DNA from: Desmodus rotundus
Taxonomy: Eukaryota; Chordata; Mammalia; Chiroptera; Phyllostomidae
Direction: 5' to 3'
DNA length: 64,000 bases
Assembly (NCBI RefSeq): GCF_022682495.2
Contig: NC_071399.1
Coordinates: 52,010,873 to 52,074,872 of the forward strand
This document shows, in pieces, positions 10,840-23,815 of this stretch. Every line of letters starts with the position of its first letter. Within the stretch, counting starts at the first letter, position 1. Position numbers and translations under genes: made by a program. The notes under the pieces were generated by a model. It was not told the origin of the DNA. It was given only the letters and a program-made list of their open reading frames with translations, and did not search any database.

Positions 10840-10990
10840 TACAATTGTCATCAGTAGCGGTTACCATGAATGGGGCACTTGACACAAGAGATATGAAATA
10901 GAGAGGCAGAGAGATCAGGTAACTTGTTCAAGGTCACCCATTAAGTGGTCAAACTGATTGCAGTTCCACATGTACAATATTTGGCTCCTC
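10840..10990 (-). mobile_element. MIR SINE fragment
   Basis: 'gtaacttgttcaaggtcacc' is the reverse complement of the MIR 'tgaccttgggcaagttac' block. Only a partial copy remains. Confidence 0.5.
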
Positions 10991-11069
10991 CGTCCTTTAA
11001 CTGCTCCAGGAGACCTCCCAGCATCAACTGACAGGTCATTTTCCTAATATTGGCACCTCAGGGTATGAG

Positions 11070-11255
11070 TACCACCTATTGTTCTGAGCACCTTACATAA
11101 TCAACTTATCTAACCCCCATCTTTACATAGTAGACACCATTATTATCCAAATTTGCATAAGAGGCACTTGAAGTACAAAGAGGGAATGACTCCTCAGACA
11201 CAGCTAGCAACTTATTTGATTTACTCAGTGGAATCTGAACCCAAGGCCCCTGGTG
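11070..11255 (-). mobile_element. MIR SINE
   Basis: 'ttgttctgagcaccttacat' through 'gaatctgaacccaaggcc' is MIR in reverse orientation. It stands tail-to-head beside a forward MIR at 11265. Confidence 0.6.
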
Positions 11256-11264
11256 TTAGCAGCT

Positions 11265-11700
11265 GCTCTCACCCCTGCACTGCAGGCTCTGGAGTCAGAT
11301 GGAGGCTTCAAGTCCCTGCTCTGCTGCTTGTTGACTGCATGATCTTTGGAAAGTTATATAATATTTCTTTTTTAAAAAGATTTTTATTTATTTATTTTTA
11401 GACAGGTGGGGAAGGAAGGGAGAAAGAGAGGGGGAGAAACATGAATATGTGAGAGATACATCAACAGGTTACTTCTCACACACCCCCAAATGGGAACCTG
11501 GCCCACAAGTCAGGAATGTACCCTGACCAGGGATCGAACTGGTGACCCTTTGGTTCACAGGTTGGAGCTCAATCCACCCAACCACACCAGCCAGGACTAG
11601 AAAGTTATGTAATATTTTGAACCTCAGCTGTCACATTTGTAACATGGGCCTAATGTGGTTAATAGTGACAAGTAAGTGAATTATCTCTTGAAAGCCTACT
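11265..11700 (+). mobile_element. MIR SINE split by Ves SINE
   Basis: The left half, about 11265-11366, has 'gcaggctctggagtcagatg' and 'actgcatgatctttggaaag'. The right half, about 11600-11700, continues 'gaacctcagctgtcacattt' and 'gtaacatgggcctaatg'. The break falls in the 'gacctt..caagttac' region, where the Ves SINE with its 18-bp duplication inserted. Confidence 0.7.
11349..11617 (-). mobile_element. Ves SINE in a MIR, with TSD
   Basis: Reverse-orientation bat Ves SINE: T-rich tail 'aaaaagatttttatttattt', core 'gggaacctggcccacaag', B-box region 'agggatcgaactggtgaccc', and head ending 'ccacaccagccagga'. The TSD is 'gaaagttatataatattt' at 11349-11366 and 'gaaagttatgtaatattt' at 11600-11617, one mismatch in 18. 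Confidence 0.9.
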
Positions 11701-11739
11701 TCTAGGTACGCAACAGATCCTTTAAAAAATGGAGGTTGT

Positions 11740-12545
11740 TATTTATCAAATGTTACCAATCTAGAGTCCATCCAACAGTTGCATAATTCCAGCAGTAAAA
11801 GATTAGCATGATTAACATTTTGGTATATAGTCTTCTGATCTTTTTCTATGCATATGTATATAATATTTTCATAAAACTCAGATAATATTGTACTTAAGTT
11901 GTACACTAAATTGTGTATTATGAACACATTTCTACATCATTAAATATTCTTCTACAATTTCATTTTAAAGTATATATTTTTTCACTGTATGTTTACACTA
12001 TAATTTTAAAAATCAATTCCCTATTGTTAGTTATTCCAGTTGCTTTCAATATTTCCCTATCATATAATTAAAGCTTTGATGAAAATTCTTTCAAGTGGAA
12101 GAATATAGCCTTCCACATCATTTGGAATTTAAGTGTCATATTTGAGATCTGCATTTCAGTTTCTTTCTGGGCATGTATTTACTGTGTAACCTTGAACAAG
12201 TTACTCAACCTTTTTGAGTTTCAGTTTTCTCATTGGTAAATATGGATAATGATAATATCCTCCACGAAATGACTGAGAATTAGATTGAGAGACTGCACAT
12301 ACACAACTGCCAGGTCAAATGATATGCATATTTTCAAGACAGGATAAAATTTCTGTATTAACTTCCAGAAAGGTTGAGCTATTTATATTCTTGCCAGCAG
12401 TATAAGACAGTACCAATTTCCTTCAAAACGTGACAACATTCAGTATTAACATAAAAAAAAAACTTTGCCAACTTGATTGGCAGAAAATATTTTAGTGGTG
12501 TTTTAATTTGCATTTATGATTATATGGATTTTTAAATAAATGTGT
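11740..12545 (-). mobile_element. Old L1/L2-type LINE fragment with MIR insert
   Basis: The reverse-strand LINE 3' region is recognisable in 'cttccagaaaggttgagcta', 'ttcttgccagcagtataaga', 'tttgccaacttgattggcag' and 'ttttaatttgcatttatgat'. About 12150-12310 is a forward MIR ('tgtgtaaccttgaacaagtt', 'ttctcattggtaaatatgg') breaking the LINE. Family assignment between old L1 and L2 is uncertain. Confidence 0.55.
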
Positions 12546-13771
12546 ACCTCTGTGAGTCATGTGGTACCAATGACTGGGGAAGAGAAGGCTGACCAGTGAA
12601 TAAAAAGACTTGGAATGAAGAATAGCAAAGAGTTCTGAAAGATACACTGTTGGGGAGAGACAGGACTTGGAAGAATAACACTTCTAACCCCATAAACTGT
12701 GCCACCAGACACCAGATCTCATATTTATAGGCAGTATTTTACACTGGGTTGTCTGGGAATTTGAGGCTGCCAAAATTAGATGATTGGACACTAAGTCTCA
12801 GTTGGAGGACAGACAAGAAAGATGAACACGTTTTTCCCAGGCTGGAACACCTCCAAACCCTGCTCCCTGTGAGGTGATGGATCAGTCCCAACAGCCTGTG
12901 TCTGGTGCCCTCTCCTTCCCACTGTCACAGCCATAGGGGGCATGGGCAGCTGAACAACATGGTCATCAGGTGATGATGCAATGCCTCTGGAAGCTGCCGA
13001 AGAGGAAGGGCAGACCAACCTATGTCAATTAAGGAGCAGTAAAACTCTGGGAATTAGAACTTGGCTCTTCTTCATGGCTTTATTCCAGCTCAGAAGAAAA
13101 TAAATAAGCACAATAGGGAAATGTGGCTGAATTCAGCTTTCATGACCCTATTTCACTTGACATCTAGGGTAGCACACCCCCCCACACACACAAACAGTAA
13201 TGAAAGGTATCTTCTATTTTGCAAATTCACCTATGTATTTATTTATTTCCTGAGGTATTTTGCAGCATATTTGCTACTCTGACCTGAAACTAGGACTGCA
13301 TTTAGTCACTCAGCCACACTTAACACTGTGGATGCAGAGATACAGAAAATATGGCCTTGTCCTAAAGCTGCTCTCGGTGACCCACCCGCAAATGTTTCCA
13401 ACTCAGTGCTTTAAAAACTTGTAAGCACAACATTTCAAGAGATTGTATCATTGATAGCAGGTACCAAATAGCTTCTAGTGGCTCTCCCTCTCTTAAAGAG
13501 CAATAAACAATGAGTATAAGGCTAGGTCAGGTACAGTCCCTGGTGGAAAAGGGGCTTTTCTGCTCTGAGAGCCACAAGGAAGCCTGTGTCCTACCTCTGC
13601 CATGAGTTGCCCAGGCTGACCACATTTGGTGGTCAAGTCACAGACCGTGCAGAGGGCTGCTCTGCCCTGCACTCCATTGCTTCTCAAACCACCAGCAAGA
13701 TTCTTCTGTCTGGCTCACTGGTGCAGCAGCCCTAATGGTCTCATTGTCTGCCTTCTTTCTCCCAGCACAGC
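12546..13771. other. Unassigned sequence
   Basis: No clear repeat. Frames of 64-75 codons on both strands lack any motif. A short C/CA-rich tract is at 13175-13196. Confidence 0.35.
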
Positions 13772-14002
13772 CCAGCACCTTTTATATATTTTTTTCAATC
13801 CTCACCCAGAGATATGTTTATTGATCATAGAGAGAAAGGAAGAGGAGAAAGAGAGAGAAACAATCAGTTGTCTCCTGTACACACTCCTACTGAGGATCAA
13901 ACCCACAACCTAGGTATGTGCCCTGACCAGGAATCAAACCATTGACATTTTGGTACTCAGGATGATGCACTAACTAACAGAGTGATACTCCAGCACCTTT
14001 TA
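13772..14002 (-). mobile_element. Ves SINE, 'atatgtttattgat' tail type, with TSD
   Basis: Reverse-orientation SINE with tail-side block 'aatcctcacccagagatatg' and head-side 'ccctgaccaggaatcaaacc'. The TSD 'ccagcacctttta' at 13772-13784 is repeated at 13990-14002. Its 3' tail differs from the copies at 11.4 and 62.4 kb but matches the one at 39.5 kb. Confidence 0.85.
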
Positions 14003-14009
14003 AGCACCC

Positions 14010-14780
14010 ACCTTTAAAAGGGAGCCAATAGGCTCCCTTAGATACCACATTCCCCCTTCCTTACTTTTTCTACTGCCCTCAAAAAATTGTGGGCCTCCTG
14101 CTGCCCCAAGGTTTGCCCTCTAGCTTCCTAGGTTGTTGTCCTTGCCTATCAGTTTTGTCTATTTTACCACCTTCTTGTTCACCTCCAATGGCTAGTCTAT
14201 TCTCATGTCTTTCTGATTTTACCTCCTAAATATCTCCTATGTCTGTTTACCTCTGATCATCTCTACTTACCAATCTATAATTATCACTCCCCAGGACTCT
14301 TGAAACTTTTGGTCTCCACATTTTCCAGTCTTGTTCCTCTTCGATTCACTCTAACCAAGCCTACGAGAATTTAAAATACTTGAATGGCTTCCCATTGTTT
14401 TTAGGAAAGTTGCAAATCTCTAACCTGCTCTTTTTGACCCTAGTCCCCGTGCAAATCTTTGGCTTTACCTCATTCCATTATTCCCTCAGTTTCCACCACT
14501 TTGGCCATGGCCATCTTTCAGTTTCTAAAATCATCCCTGTTTCCTTCCTCCTGAGGGCCTCTGCACTTGTGTATCCTTCAGTCTGGACCACTTTCCCCAT
14601 CCCCCACTGAGGTCCTCTGAATTTTTCAGATCTCCTCCCAGAAGTTACCTTCTTATAGATACGTCATTCCTCACCCCTAACTAGATCAGACCCCATACAT
14701 GTTCTGAGCTCTCCATGTCACTTTTCCTTCATGAGCTTTTGCACCTTTCATAAGTATTTGTGTACTTACTTAAGGCCATA
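14010..14780 (+). mobile_element. LINE-2 (L2) 3' region
   Basis: Pyrimidine-rich L2 sense sequence: 'gaatggcttcccattgtttt', 'gggcctctgcacttgtgtat' and 'cagatctcctcccagaagtt'. These correspond to the C-terminal coding and tail segment of L2 reverse transcriptase genes. Too decayed to translate. Confidence 0.65.
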
Positions 14781-15429
14781 GACTTAAAGGCCATAGTCTA
14801 AGGCAGTTAGACTCTAATATTGGTGAATAAAGAGATCATGGTGTTCTTATGATTACATTTCTAGCACATATTTGGTATATAATAATAAGTAAATTATTTA
14901 TTAAAATGATGAAGAAATGATTTAACAAAACCAGTTACCTTGCTTAAGAAACCATAAGATTTTTCCTCAGAAATAGAACATCTATGTATGAGTCTTCCTG
15001 GTTTTGTCACATTGGTGACTTTGGGTAACAGGATCAAGAGGCCATTTATCTTTGGGGTTTCATGAATAGGGAGAACCGTCTAGGAATTTTTATTCCTTTA
15101 TGCCAATTTTATAAGGATCACTGGGATTTCAGGTGAGCATGGTGTAGGGTAATAAAGCAAATGTATCTAATTAAACTACTTCTCCCCCACCACCTCCTAC
15201 CCTTGACCTATTCATCAGTCCTTATCTGGAATGTATGCAGAAATCTTGTCAGTGTTACAGGAACATTCTCTTCTTCTTGCTGTTTCCACTCATTTGATCA
15301 TTCAATGGGTGTTTCTTTCTTTGTCATTACTTTGATATTTTTGGAGAGTACTGGTATGTAATTCTGTAGAATGCCCTTCAATTTGTGTTTTTTTCTGGTA
15401 TTTTCTTTCTTTTAAAAAAAATTAAAATA
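14781..15429. other. Unassigned AT-rich sequence
   Basis: Nothing recognised. The 66-codon frame at 15161-15361 has a hydrophobic, pyrimidine-driven composition and no homology I can name. Confidence 0.35.
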
Positions 15430-17115
15430 TATTTGATGCAACCAAAAGAATAAATACCTAGGAATAAACCTAACGAAGGATGTAAAGAACTTATATGCTG
15501 AAAACTACAAAGCATTATTAAAAGAGACTAGAAAAGATAATGAAATGGAAAAATATTTTGTGTTCTCTGATTGGAAGAATCAACATAGTAAAAATGGCCA
15601 TATTACCCAGAGCAATATACAGATTTAATGCAATCCCCATCAAAATCCCAATGTCATCTTTTAAAGAAATAGAGCTTTGTATGGAACCACAAAAGACCCC
15701 AAATAGCCAAAGCAATTGAGAAAAAGGGCAAAGCCAAGGTATCACATTACCTCATTTCAAATTATACTACAGACCTACAATTATCAAAACAGCATGCTCT
15801 TGGCAGAACAGACACACAGGCCAATGGAATAGAATTGAGAGCCTAGAAATAAAACCACAGGCATATGGGCAAATAATTTTTGACCAAGGAACCAAAAACA
15901 CACAATGGAGAAAAGAAAGCCACTTCAATAAATGGTGCTGGGAGAATTGGAAGACCACATGCAAAGGAATGAAACTAGATTAGTTTGTCTCCATGTACAA
16001 AAACAATTCAATGTGGATCAAAGACCTAAATATAAGATCTGAAACAATAAAGTACATAGAAGGAAACATAGGTACTAAACTTACGGACTTTGTTTGTAAA
16101 GAACATTTTATGAATTTGACCCCAAAGGCAAGGGAAATAAAAGCAAAATTAAATGAATGGGGCTATATGAAACTTCAAAGCTTCTGACAGCAAAAGAAAC
16201 CAACAACAAAACAAGGCAATCAACCAAATGAGAGATGATATTTGCAAGTAACAACTCCAACAAGGGATTAATATCCAAAATATATAAAGAACTCATACAA
16301 CTTAACACCAAACAATCCAATGAAAAAATAGGCAGAGGGCCCACACAGACAGCTCTTCCAAGAAGACATACTAACAGCCAATGGATATATATAAAGATGT
16401 TCAACTTCACTAGCTATTAGGGAAATACCTACCGAAACTACAATGAGATACCACCTCACACCTGTTAGAATGGCTGTCATCAATAAGTCAGATAATAACA
16501 AGTGTTGGAGAGGTTGTGGAGAAAAATGAACCCTCGTTCAGTGATAGTGGAAATGTCAACTGGTACAGCTACTATGGAAAACAGTATGGTGGTTCCTCAA
16601 AAAATTAAGAATAGAGTTACCATATGACCCAGAAATCCCTCTTCTGGGTATCTACCCAAAAATCTCAAAAACTTGTATTCGCAAAGATATATGCACTCCA
16701 ATGTTCACTGTAGCATTATTCACAGTGGCCAAGACATGGAGACATCCAAAGTGTCATTTGATAGAGGATTGGATAAAGAAGATGGAGTACATAAATACAA
16801 TGAAATGTTACTCAGCCATAAGAAAAGATGAACTACTGCCATTTGTGACAACATGGATGGATCTTGAGAATATTATGTTAAGTGAAATAAGTCAGTCAGA
16901 AAAAGCTAAGAACCATGTGATTTCACTCATATGTGGGATATAAAACTGAAAGCCATAGACATAGAAAACAGTGTGGCGGTTACCAGAGAGAAGCAGTAGG
17001 AGGTAGTAAAGTGTAAAGGGGGCCAAATACATGGTGACAGAAGAGGCTATCATAGAAATGTATATCTATACCTACATGACCCTGTGAACCAATGTCACCC
17101 CAATAAATTCAATTT
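15430..17115 (+). mobile_element. 5'-truncated L1, ORF2 3' part and 3' UTR
   Basis: Forward L1. It enters in the part of ORF2 encoding '[20 protein letters not shown]'-like residues, passes through the segment coding the C-terminal Cys/Trp region, and ends with a 3' UTR and 'ccaataaattcaatttaaca'. The reading frame is broken repeatedly; surviving pieces include 15993-16187, 16235-16420 and 16701-16943 ('KTWRHPKCHLIEDWIKKMEYI'). Minus-strand frames here are shadows. A scrap of an older L1 3' UTR may follow at 17120-17230. Confidence 0.85.
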
Positions 17116-17419
17116 AACATATATTTCACATATAACATAATGTAAGTTTAAGGTGTACAACCTGTTGACTTAATACATTTATTTATCACAATATGATTGC
17201 CATTGTAGCTAGATAAAGGGTATACAGGAACCTCTGTACTATCTTTGCAACTTTCTTATAAATATAAAATTATTACAGCTTTTTAAAAAGGCATATACAT
17301 GGGTAAGAACTGAGAAAATATCTGTGTAAAAACTATACTATATTTTCTCTATATGTCCCTTATTCTCATCCATCTGTTCTAATCTTACTTAAATTTCTAG
17401 TTCCAGCTAAATTTCCATA

Positions 17420-17650
17420 AAAATAATTGAACCCTTTATTGAATAATTACCATGTTCCAATCACTGTGCTAAGCACATCACATATATTATTTAATTTCAT
17501 CCGTAGTACGCAGTGGGGTAGGTATCATTTTCCCTATTTTTCAAAGCTCAGAAACTCAAATAACTCATTTATTGTCATCTGACCAGCTTCAAACTTAGGT
17601 CTGACTGACTTCAAATGCCACACAGTTCATCTCACTGTATTCATCTCCAG
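17420..17650 (-). mobile_element. MIR SINE
   Basis: 'cactgtgctaagcacatcac' with 'gtggggtaggtatcattttc' and 'agctcagaaactcaaataac' is MIR in reverse orientation, diverged but nearly complete. Confidence 0.65.
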
Positions 17651-20221
17651 GAAGCAATTCTTGGTGATTCTTATTCTTACTAACCCCTTCTGCCTCTGAA
17701 TTGCTCAATTTCTTTCAGGTTATGACACTTAGCTCCAGATTTCATTATGTTCTCTGCTAATTTGTTGGTGTTCCATGTAAATTCCCCTGTCTCCTCAGTT
17801 GTCTGTGTGAGTAGGAGAGTGATGACTACCACCTCTATTCCTCCTTGCCCTGAGCTGACTTTGGATAAAAAATATTAGGTCTGTTTCAGGCACTCTTTAT
17901 AGTTGTTTGTACTCCCACATGATGTGGAGTGGTGGCAGGGGGAAAGAGCACGAATTCATCAAAGAAAAAAGGCTACATGGGACAGATGGTTGAGGGGATA
18001 TCCTGCATCCAGTAGTATGCCCAAGCCTTTGGAAATATTATGATAGTTTTGTTCACATTTTCACTCTCCCAAGCAACTAAATAATCATAAAAGGAAGTAT
18101 TGTGCTCATGGAAAAGGCAAGCATATGCCCCTTTGAAAACAAACAACGTATATCTTGTCAGTGTGATGGCATTCTGCAAAATAGAAAAACATATGTCACT
18201 GTGGTGATAGGTGTTAAAATAACAAACTATAGACAGCACTGCCTCCCAAGCAGCTTGGATTTCTTAACTGCAAGTTGCTATAGTGCTTTTCCTTTCTTAA
18301 TTGTGAGTCTTTATCCTAATTGTCTCATAGACTTGCAGTGAGGCTGTTCAGCCTATATTAACATCATTACCATACACCATCACTGGTTCTCCTTGCACAT
18401 GGCTTTTGGAATTTGTTTTGTTTTGTTTTGTTTTAATTGCATATTCCACTGCTTAACAACATTTTCTTCATACTCTATCCAAGCTCCTACCTTTGCCTCT
18501 GGTTATGAAGTCTCTCTCCCAGGTCATTTGGGGTCCAAAAATCAGGTTAAGTTGTTCTCTCCAGGCATTTTGAATGAGAATCACTCTTCCAAGTCTGTTT
18601 TCAGAAAAGTAGGTCAAAGTCATAAAGAATAGACTTCCTGAGCAGTGACTTTCTGGTTCATCATTAATCACTTGCTTGTGAACAATTGGGAAAATATATT
18701 TCATGTAAGTCCTCATAGGTATTAAGATCCTATGTAAACTCCTGTGAGGATACAGATAATTTTATGACACTGGGGAAAAAAACAAGGTATCCATTTTTCA
18801 AACCTGAGGTTTCTCCTCTCATTTTAAAGTCTCAATAGCTTCCACTTTTATCATTTCAATAAATAATAGGAAATAATTCTGAGGAGTTATTTGTATACTT
18901 AAAAGAAAGTAAGTGTGCTCTAGTGAGTTAGGGATACAAAAGCATACTCTCAATCCAACAGTGGGCACAGTCTTTTCTCAGAAATAATTTCTACTCTGTG
19001 GGTTGGATTTATTAAATGAGAGGAGTATGGTACGGGGAAAGGTAATGAGTCATACAGACCCTTTAGTTCTAAATTGCTTTTACCTAATCGTGACCCAGTT
19101 CTACAAGATGAAAAATCATTTGGCTACAGCCCAGAGTAAAGAAACATCCACACTACAAAATAAAGTCTTTAGAGGGTGACCCCAGACCTGATATTCATAT
19201 TGGAAAGCTGGGATAAGAGATTTTGACTTGCAATCAATCTAGAATCTTGTCTTGGTAGACTGGGCAATTGTTCTACATCTTTTACAAACAATGAGCTCAG
19301 AAACAAGAAGGAATACACTAATTCACTGCCCTTGATTTGGCACATGGGATTTCAAATAGGGCTTAGATGGGCATGCTGAGTCCAGCTTCTACATGGCAAC
19401 ATAATTATTAAGTGATGGAGATCAAAAGCTGAATGGTGCCTATCTCCATTAGAAACCAGGCCTTTTGTACCAATGGAAACACTCCTGAAGCAGGCAGTAC
19501 AGCTACTGAGCAAAGGATCCTGTATGTGTTCTTACCATGGAGAGATCCTGGTTCACAACACAGCCTTTCCAGTCACCTCCTTACAGACAGAAAGAAGCAT
19601 AATTCAGTCCTTCAAGAATAATCAGGGACTGCTTAATGCAGGGATGGGATCCCGTAGACAAGTATAGCGATTGCATTGTACTTGAGAAGCTCATTCCAAG
19701 AGTAAATTCTTGGACATTCATTTTTGTATAACAAAGGGGATGAAAGGCTGACTCTTTGATATGTGTGTAACAGATATTTAGGTGGTTCTATTGGATGATG
19801 GAAGTGCAGAGATCAGGAGACAAAGAAGGGTACATGCTTTGCATGTCATTTGGCATCTTAAAATTAGTATTTCATTAGTTAATTTATTTGGTGTAAGTGA
19901 TTTAACATGTGAAATTTATAGAAGAAATACCACAAATGTAATAAAGTCAAGAGAAATACAGCAAATGACACCCTTGTGACAAGTCCTTCTCAAAATACCA
20001 TACCCTGTGTTTTTATAAAGTCCTCACCCAAACACATGATGAAAGACAAGACTCCTGTCAACAATTTCTTCTCTAAGTGAGAACGTGGAGTTAGAAAAAT
20101 GTGTTCTTTCAATTGCATTTTTTGGTTAAAATATTGACTTAAATTTCAACAGACACCTCACTATTTTAGTGAGGTTGAGAACAATGGAAAAATCACAGCC
20201 ATCTCTTCTACAAAGTGTTTC
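17651..20221. other. Unassigned 2.6 kb; short (GTTTT)n
   Basis: No gene and no clear repeat except a (GTTTT)n run at about 18413-18435. Frames of 62-88 codons (17973-19979) show no motif. It could contain old repeats too decayed to see by eye. Confidence 0.35.
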
Positions 20222-22515
20222 AGGAAGGTTCCTGGTAGTTACTTACCCTTGTCTAGGGAAAGCTTCCCCAAACTCTCAGCAAAGTGGAAATAGAGGAGAC
20301 AAAGCTAAACATAATAAAAGTCATATATGACAAACCCATTGCCAGCATCATACTCAGTGGGCAAAAACCACAAGTGTTCCCCTTAAGAAAGGGAACAAGA
20401 CAGGGATGTCCACTTTCACCTCTGTTATTCAACATAGTACTGGAAGTCCTAGCCACAGCAATCAGACAAGGAGATGAAATAAAAGGTATCCAGATTGTAA
20501 AGGAATAAGTAAAATGGCCTTTATATGCAGATGACATGATACTGTAACATAGAGAACCCCAAAGATTCCACCAAGAAACTACTAGAACTTATAGATGAAT
20601 TCAGCAAAGTAGCAGGATACAAAATGAATATCCAGAAACCAGTTGCATTTTTATATGCCAATAACAAACAGAAAGAGAAATTAAGAAAACAATCCCATTC
20701 ACTCTTGCTTCAAAAAGAATGAAATACCTAGAAATAAATCTAACCAAGGATGTAAAAGACCTGTACTCAGAAAATTAGAAGACACTGAAAAAATAAATTA
20801 GAGAAGATACAAATAATTGGGAAGAACATACCATGGTCTTCGATAGGAAGGTTAATTAACATCATTAAAATGTCCATACTACCCAAAGCAATCTATAGAT
20901 TCAATGAAATTCCTATCAGTATTCCAATGATGTATTTCATAGAGCTAGGACAAATATTTCACAAATTTAGATGGAAATACAATACAGGCCCTGCTGATCC
21001 CGAGAAAGAAAGACAGAGTTAGAAGGATCACACTACCTAATATGAAACCACACTAAAAGGCCATAGCTTTCAAAACAGCATAGTACTGGCATAAAAACAG
21101 ACACATAGATCAATGGAACAGAATACAGATCTCAGGTAAACCCACATCTTTAGAGTCAATTAACATTCCACAGAGGAAGCAAGCACATACAATGGGATAG
21201 TTGATTCTATAAATGGTGTTGGGAAAATTGAACAGATACATGCAGAACAATGAAACTAGACTACCTTCTTAAACCACACACAAGAATAAATTCAAAATGG
21301 ATCAAAGACTTAAATGTTAGACCAAAACCCATAAAAATCCTAGAAGAAAAATAGGTAACAAAATCTCAGATATTGATCATAGCAATATTTTATCAGATAT
21401 ATCTCCCCAGGCAAAGGAAACAAAATAATAAATAAATAAAAAAACAAATAAATGAATCTACATCGAACTAAAAAGGTTTTGTATAGCAAAGGAAATCACC
21501 AACAAAATAAGAAGACAACTCACAGAATGGGAGAACATTATTCCCCAACACATTTGATAAGGGGTTAATACCCAAAATTTATAAAGAATTTACAAAACTC
21601 AACACCAAAAAACAACCCAATAAAAATAATAGACAAAAGACCTAAATGAACACTTCTCTAAAGAGGACATACAGATGGCCAATAGAACATATGGAAATAT
21701 GCTCAACGTCACTAATCATCAGAGAAATGCAAATTAAAAGCACAATGAGATATCATCTCACACCTTCCAGAATGACTATCATCAATAAATCAACAAACAA
21801 CAAGTGCTGGTGAGGACGTAGAGAAAGGGGAATCCTTTTCCACTGTTGGTGGGAATGCAGACTGGTGCAGCCACTGTGGAAATTAGTGTGGAGACACCTC
21901 AAAAAATTAAAAATAGATCTTCCTATCAACCCAGTGATCTCACTTCTGGGAACATATCCGAAGGAACCCAAAACACTAATTTGAAATAACATAAGCACCC
22001 ATATGTTCATTACAGCATTATTTACAATTGCCAAGATATGGAAGCAGCCCAAGTGTCCATCAGTAGATGAATGGATAAAACAACTATGGGACATTTACAC
22101 AATGGAATTCTACTCCGTTGTAAAAAAGAAGAAAGTTTTACCTTTTGCAACAGTGTGGATGGACCTGGAGAACATTATGCTAAGTGAAAAAATCCAGTCA
22201 CAGAAAGAAAAATACCATATGATTTCACTCATATGTGAAATCTAATGAACGAACTAAACTAATGTGGAAAATGTGCACAGACTCATAGATGGAGAGCAGG
22301 ATGACAGCGGGAGGAGAGGTTGGCGGGAAGAGTGATTGAGCAAAATGGGAAAAGGACTCATGGACATGGACAATTGTGGTGATTGCTGGGAAGAGGGAGC
22401 TATAAGGGGACTAAACAGTAATGGAAAAAAAACTATAATGAAGAATAAATCAAAACAAAACAAAACCAGAAAGGTTTTGGGAAGTTTCCTGATAATTGCT
22501 TACCTTTCTAGGGGA
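20222..22515 (+). mobile_element. 5'-truncated L1 flanked by a long imperfect repeat
   Basis: Forward L1 from about 20285 to 22466, starting within ORF2 reverse transcriptase. The frame at 20284-20508 reads '[21 protein letters not shown]', and the next segment holds 'FADDMIL'-type sequence with a frameshift. It continues to the C-terminal region (22003-22245: '[19 protein letters not shown]'), a 3' UTR and an A-rich tail near 22440-22466. The immediate flanks (about 20222-20260 and 22480-22515) resemble each other over about 36 bases. The ORF is broken by stops and frameshifts. Confidence 0.85.
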
Positions 22516-23604
22516 AAACATCAAAGGGAGTCTGGGGAATTGTAGTTGAAGAAGCTACAATTATATGTAAGGTTTTGCCTCCACAAAGGAGTTTAACATC
22601 CCTTTGCTACAACTCCTCACCACATGACCACTCGAGGAACTATGTAATCTTTCTCTCTCTTGCCTCCAAGAGTCACTGACAGAGATAAGGGCACATGGAC
22701 AAGACAAGATTTACACTGTGTGGTTTGCAATTTTGTAGGCAGTCCTAGGATATGAAATGCTCTAAACTTCATGTCTTGGTCATCTCACAAAAGTATTTTA
22801 CTCAGGTGAGGTTTTTATCTCCTAGACAGTGACCTCCTTGGGCTCCTATCTCAGGACTCACACCCTGACAGTAGCCCAGAACCTTACTATGTGCAACTCA
22901 TAGTCTCTGTTTTGACCACCCTCCCCCAGCAGGTGCACACAGAACCCCACGACCACCCCAGCCCCCAACCCCAGGAGCAACGGTCACCAAAGGCCCCATT
23001 GACAGAGGTAGGTGTCCTGAGATAGCTTTGACAGAATTCTGGGCATCTTTTTCTTGAGAAATCCTTGACCCCTTCTTCCTATCTGTGTGATAACAGATAC
23101 TTAATAGTCTGAGAAAATAACTTCATTTTTTTTCCTGGTCTCTGGATCCCCTTTCTCTCCATGATCTGAGACTGCAGGACCAGCAGGAGAGCCATGAGTG
23201 GCCCCTGGGGAGCAAGTTGGATGGAACAGCTGGGGATATCATGAAAGGCCTTTGTCCTGTCAAAGGAGCCAGGGCACTCTCCAGTGTGGAGGTCACATCA
23301 GCTGCATTAGCATTTTACCCCAAGTCCGGCAAAATGGAGTGTGACAATGGTGTAGGCTGTTTATCTCCCCTCCACACCCAGCAGTGTGTGTTTGGGGAGA
23401 TTAGGATCTTGGCATTAGGAGTTTTTAAAGTTTAAGAACCTTAGAGATAATTTAGTCTAGTTTTCAAATGCCCTTTAGCTATAGAACCTTTGGCTCAGGG
23501 AAACCATCCTGAAAGTACATTACTGAGAACAGAGAAAGGCAGATGTGTTCTGACTGAAGCAGGAGTGGGACAAGTCCTGGGTCCTGTCTACTCAGACAGT
23601 AACG
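22516..23604. other. Unassigned sequence
   Basis: Mixed composition. A proline/cysteine-free GC patch lies at 22880-22990. No gene or repeat recognised. Confidence 0.35.
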
Positions 23605-23815
23605 CAGACCCTATAGAGCTATGTGATCCAATATGGCAGTCACTGGCCACACGGGACTATTTAAATTTTACTTATTCACAACTAAATAAAATTTAAAATT
23701 CAGTTTCTCAGTTACACTAGACACATGTCAGCACCATAGCCACTAGTGGCAAATGGCAACCTATTGGACAGCGTGCATATAGAACATTTCCATCATAGCA
23801 GGAGGTTCTGCTGAA
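23605..23815 (+). mobile_element. hAT-type MITE
   Basis: 'gtgatccaatatggcagtca' and 'tggcaacctattggacagcg' are the opposed terminal regions of the 'tgctgtccaatagaa' class of mammalian hAT MITEs. 'cacatgtcagcaccatagcc' lies between. Compact and non-coding. Confidence 0.6.
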
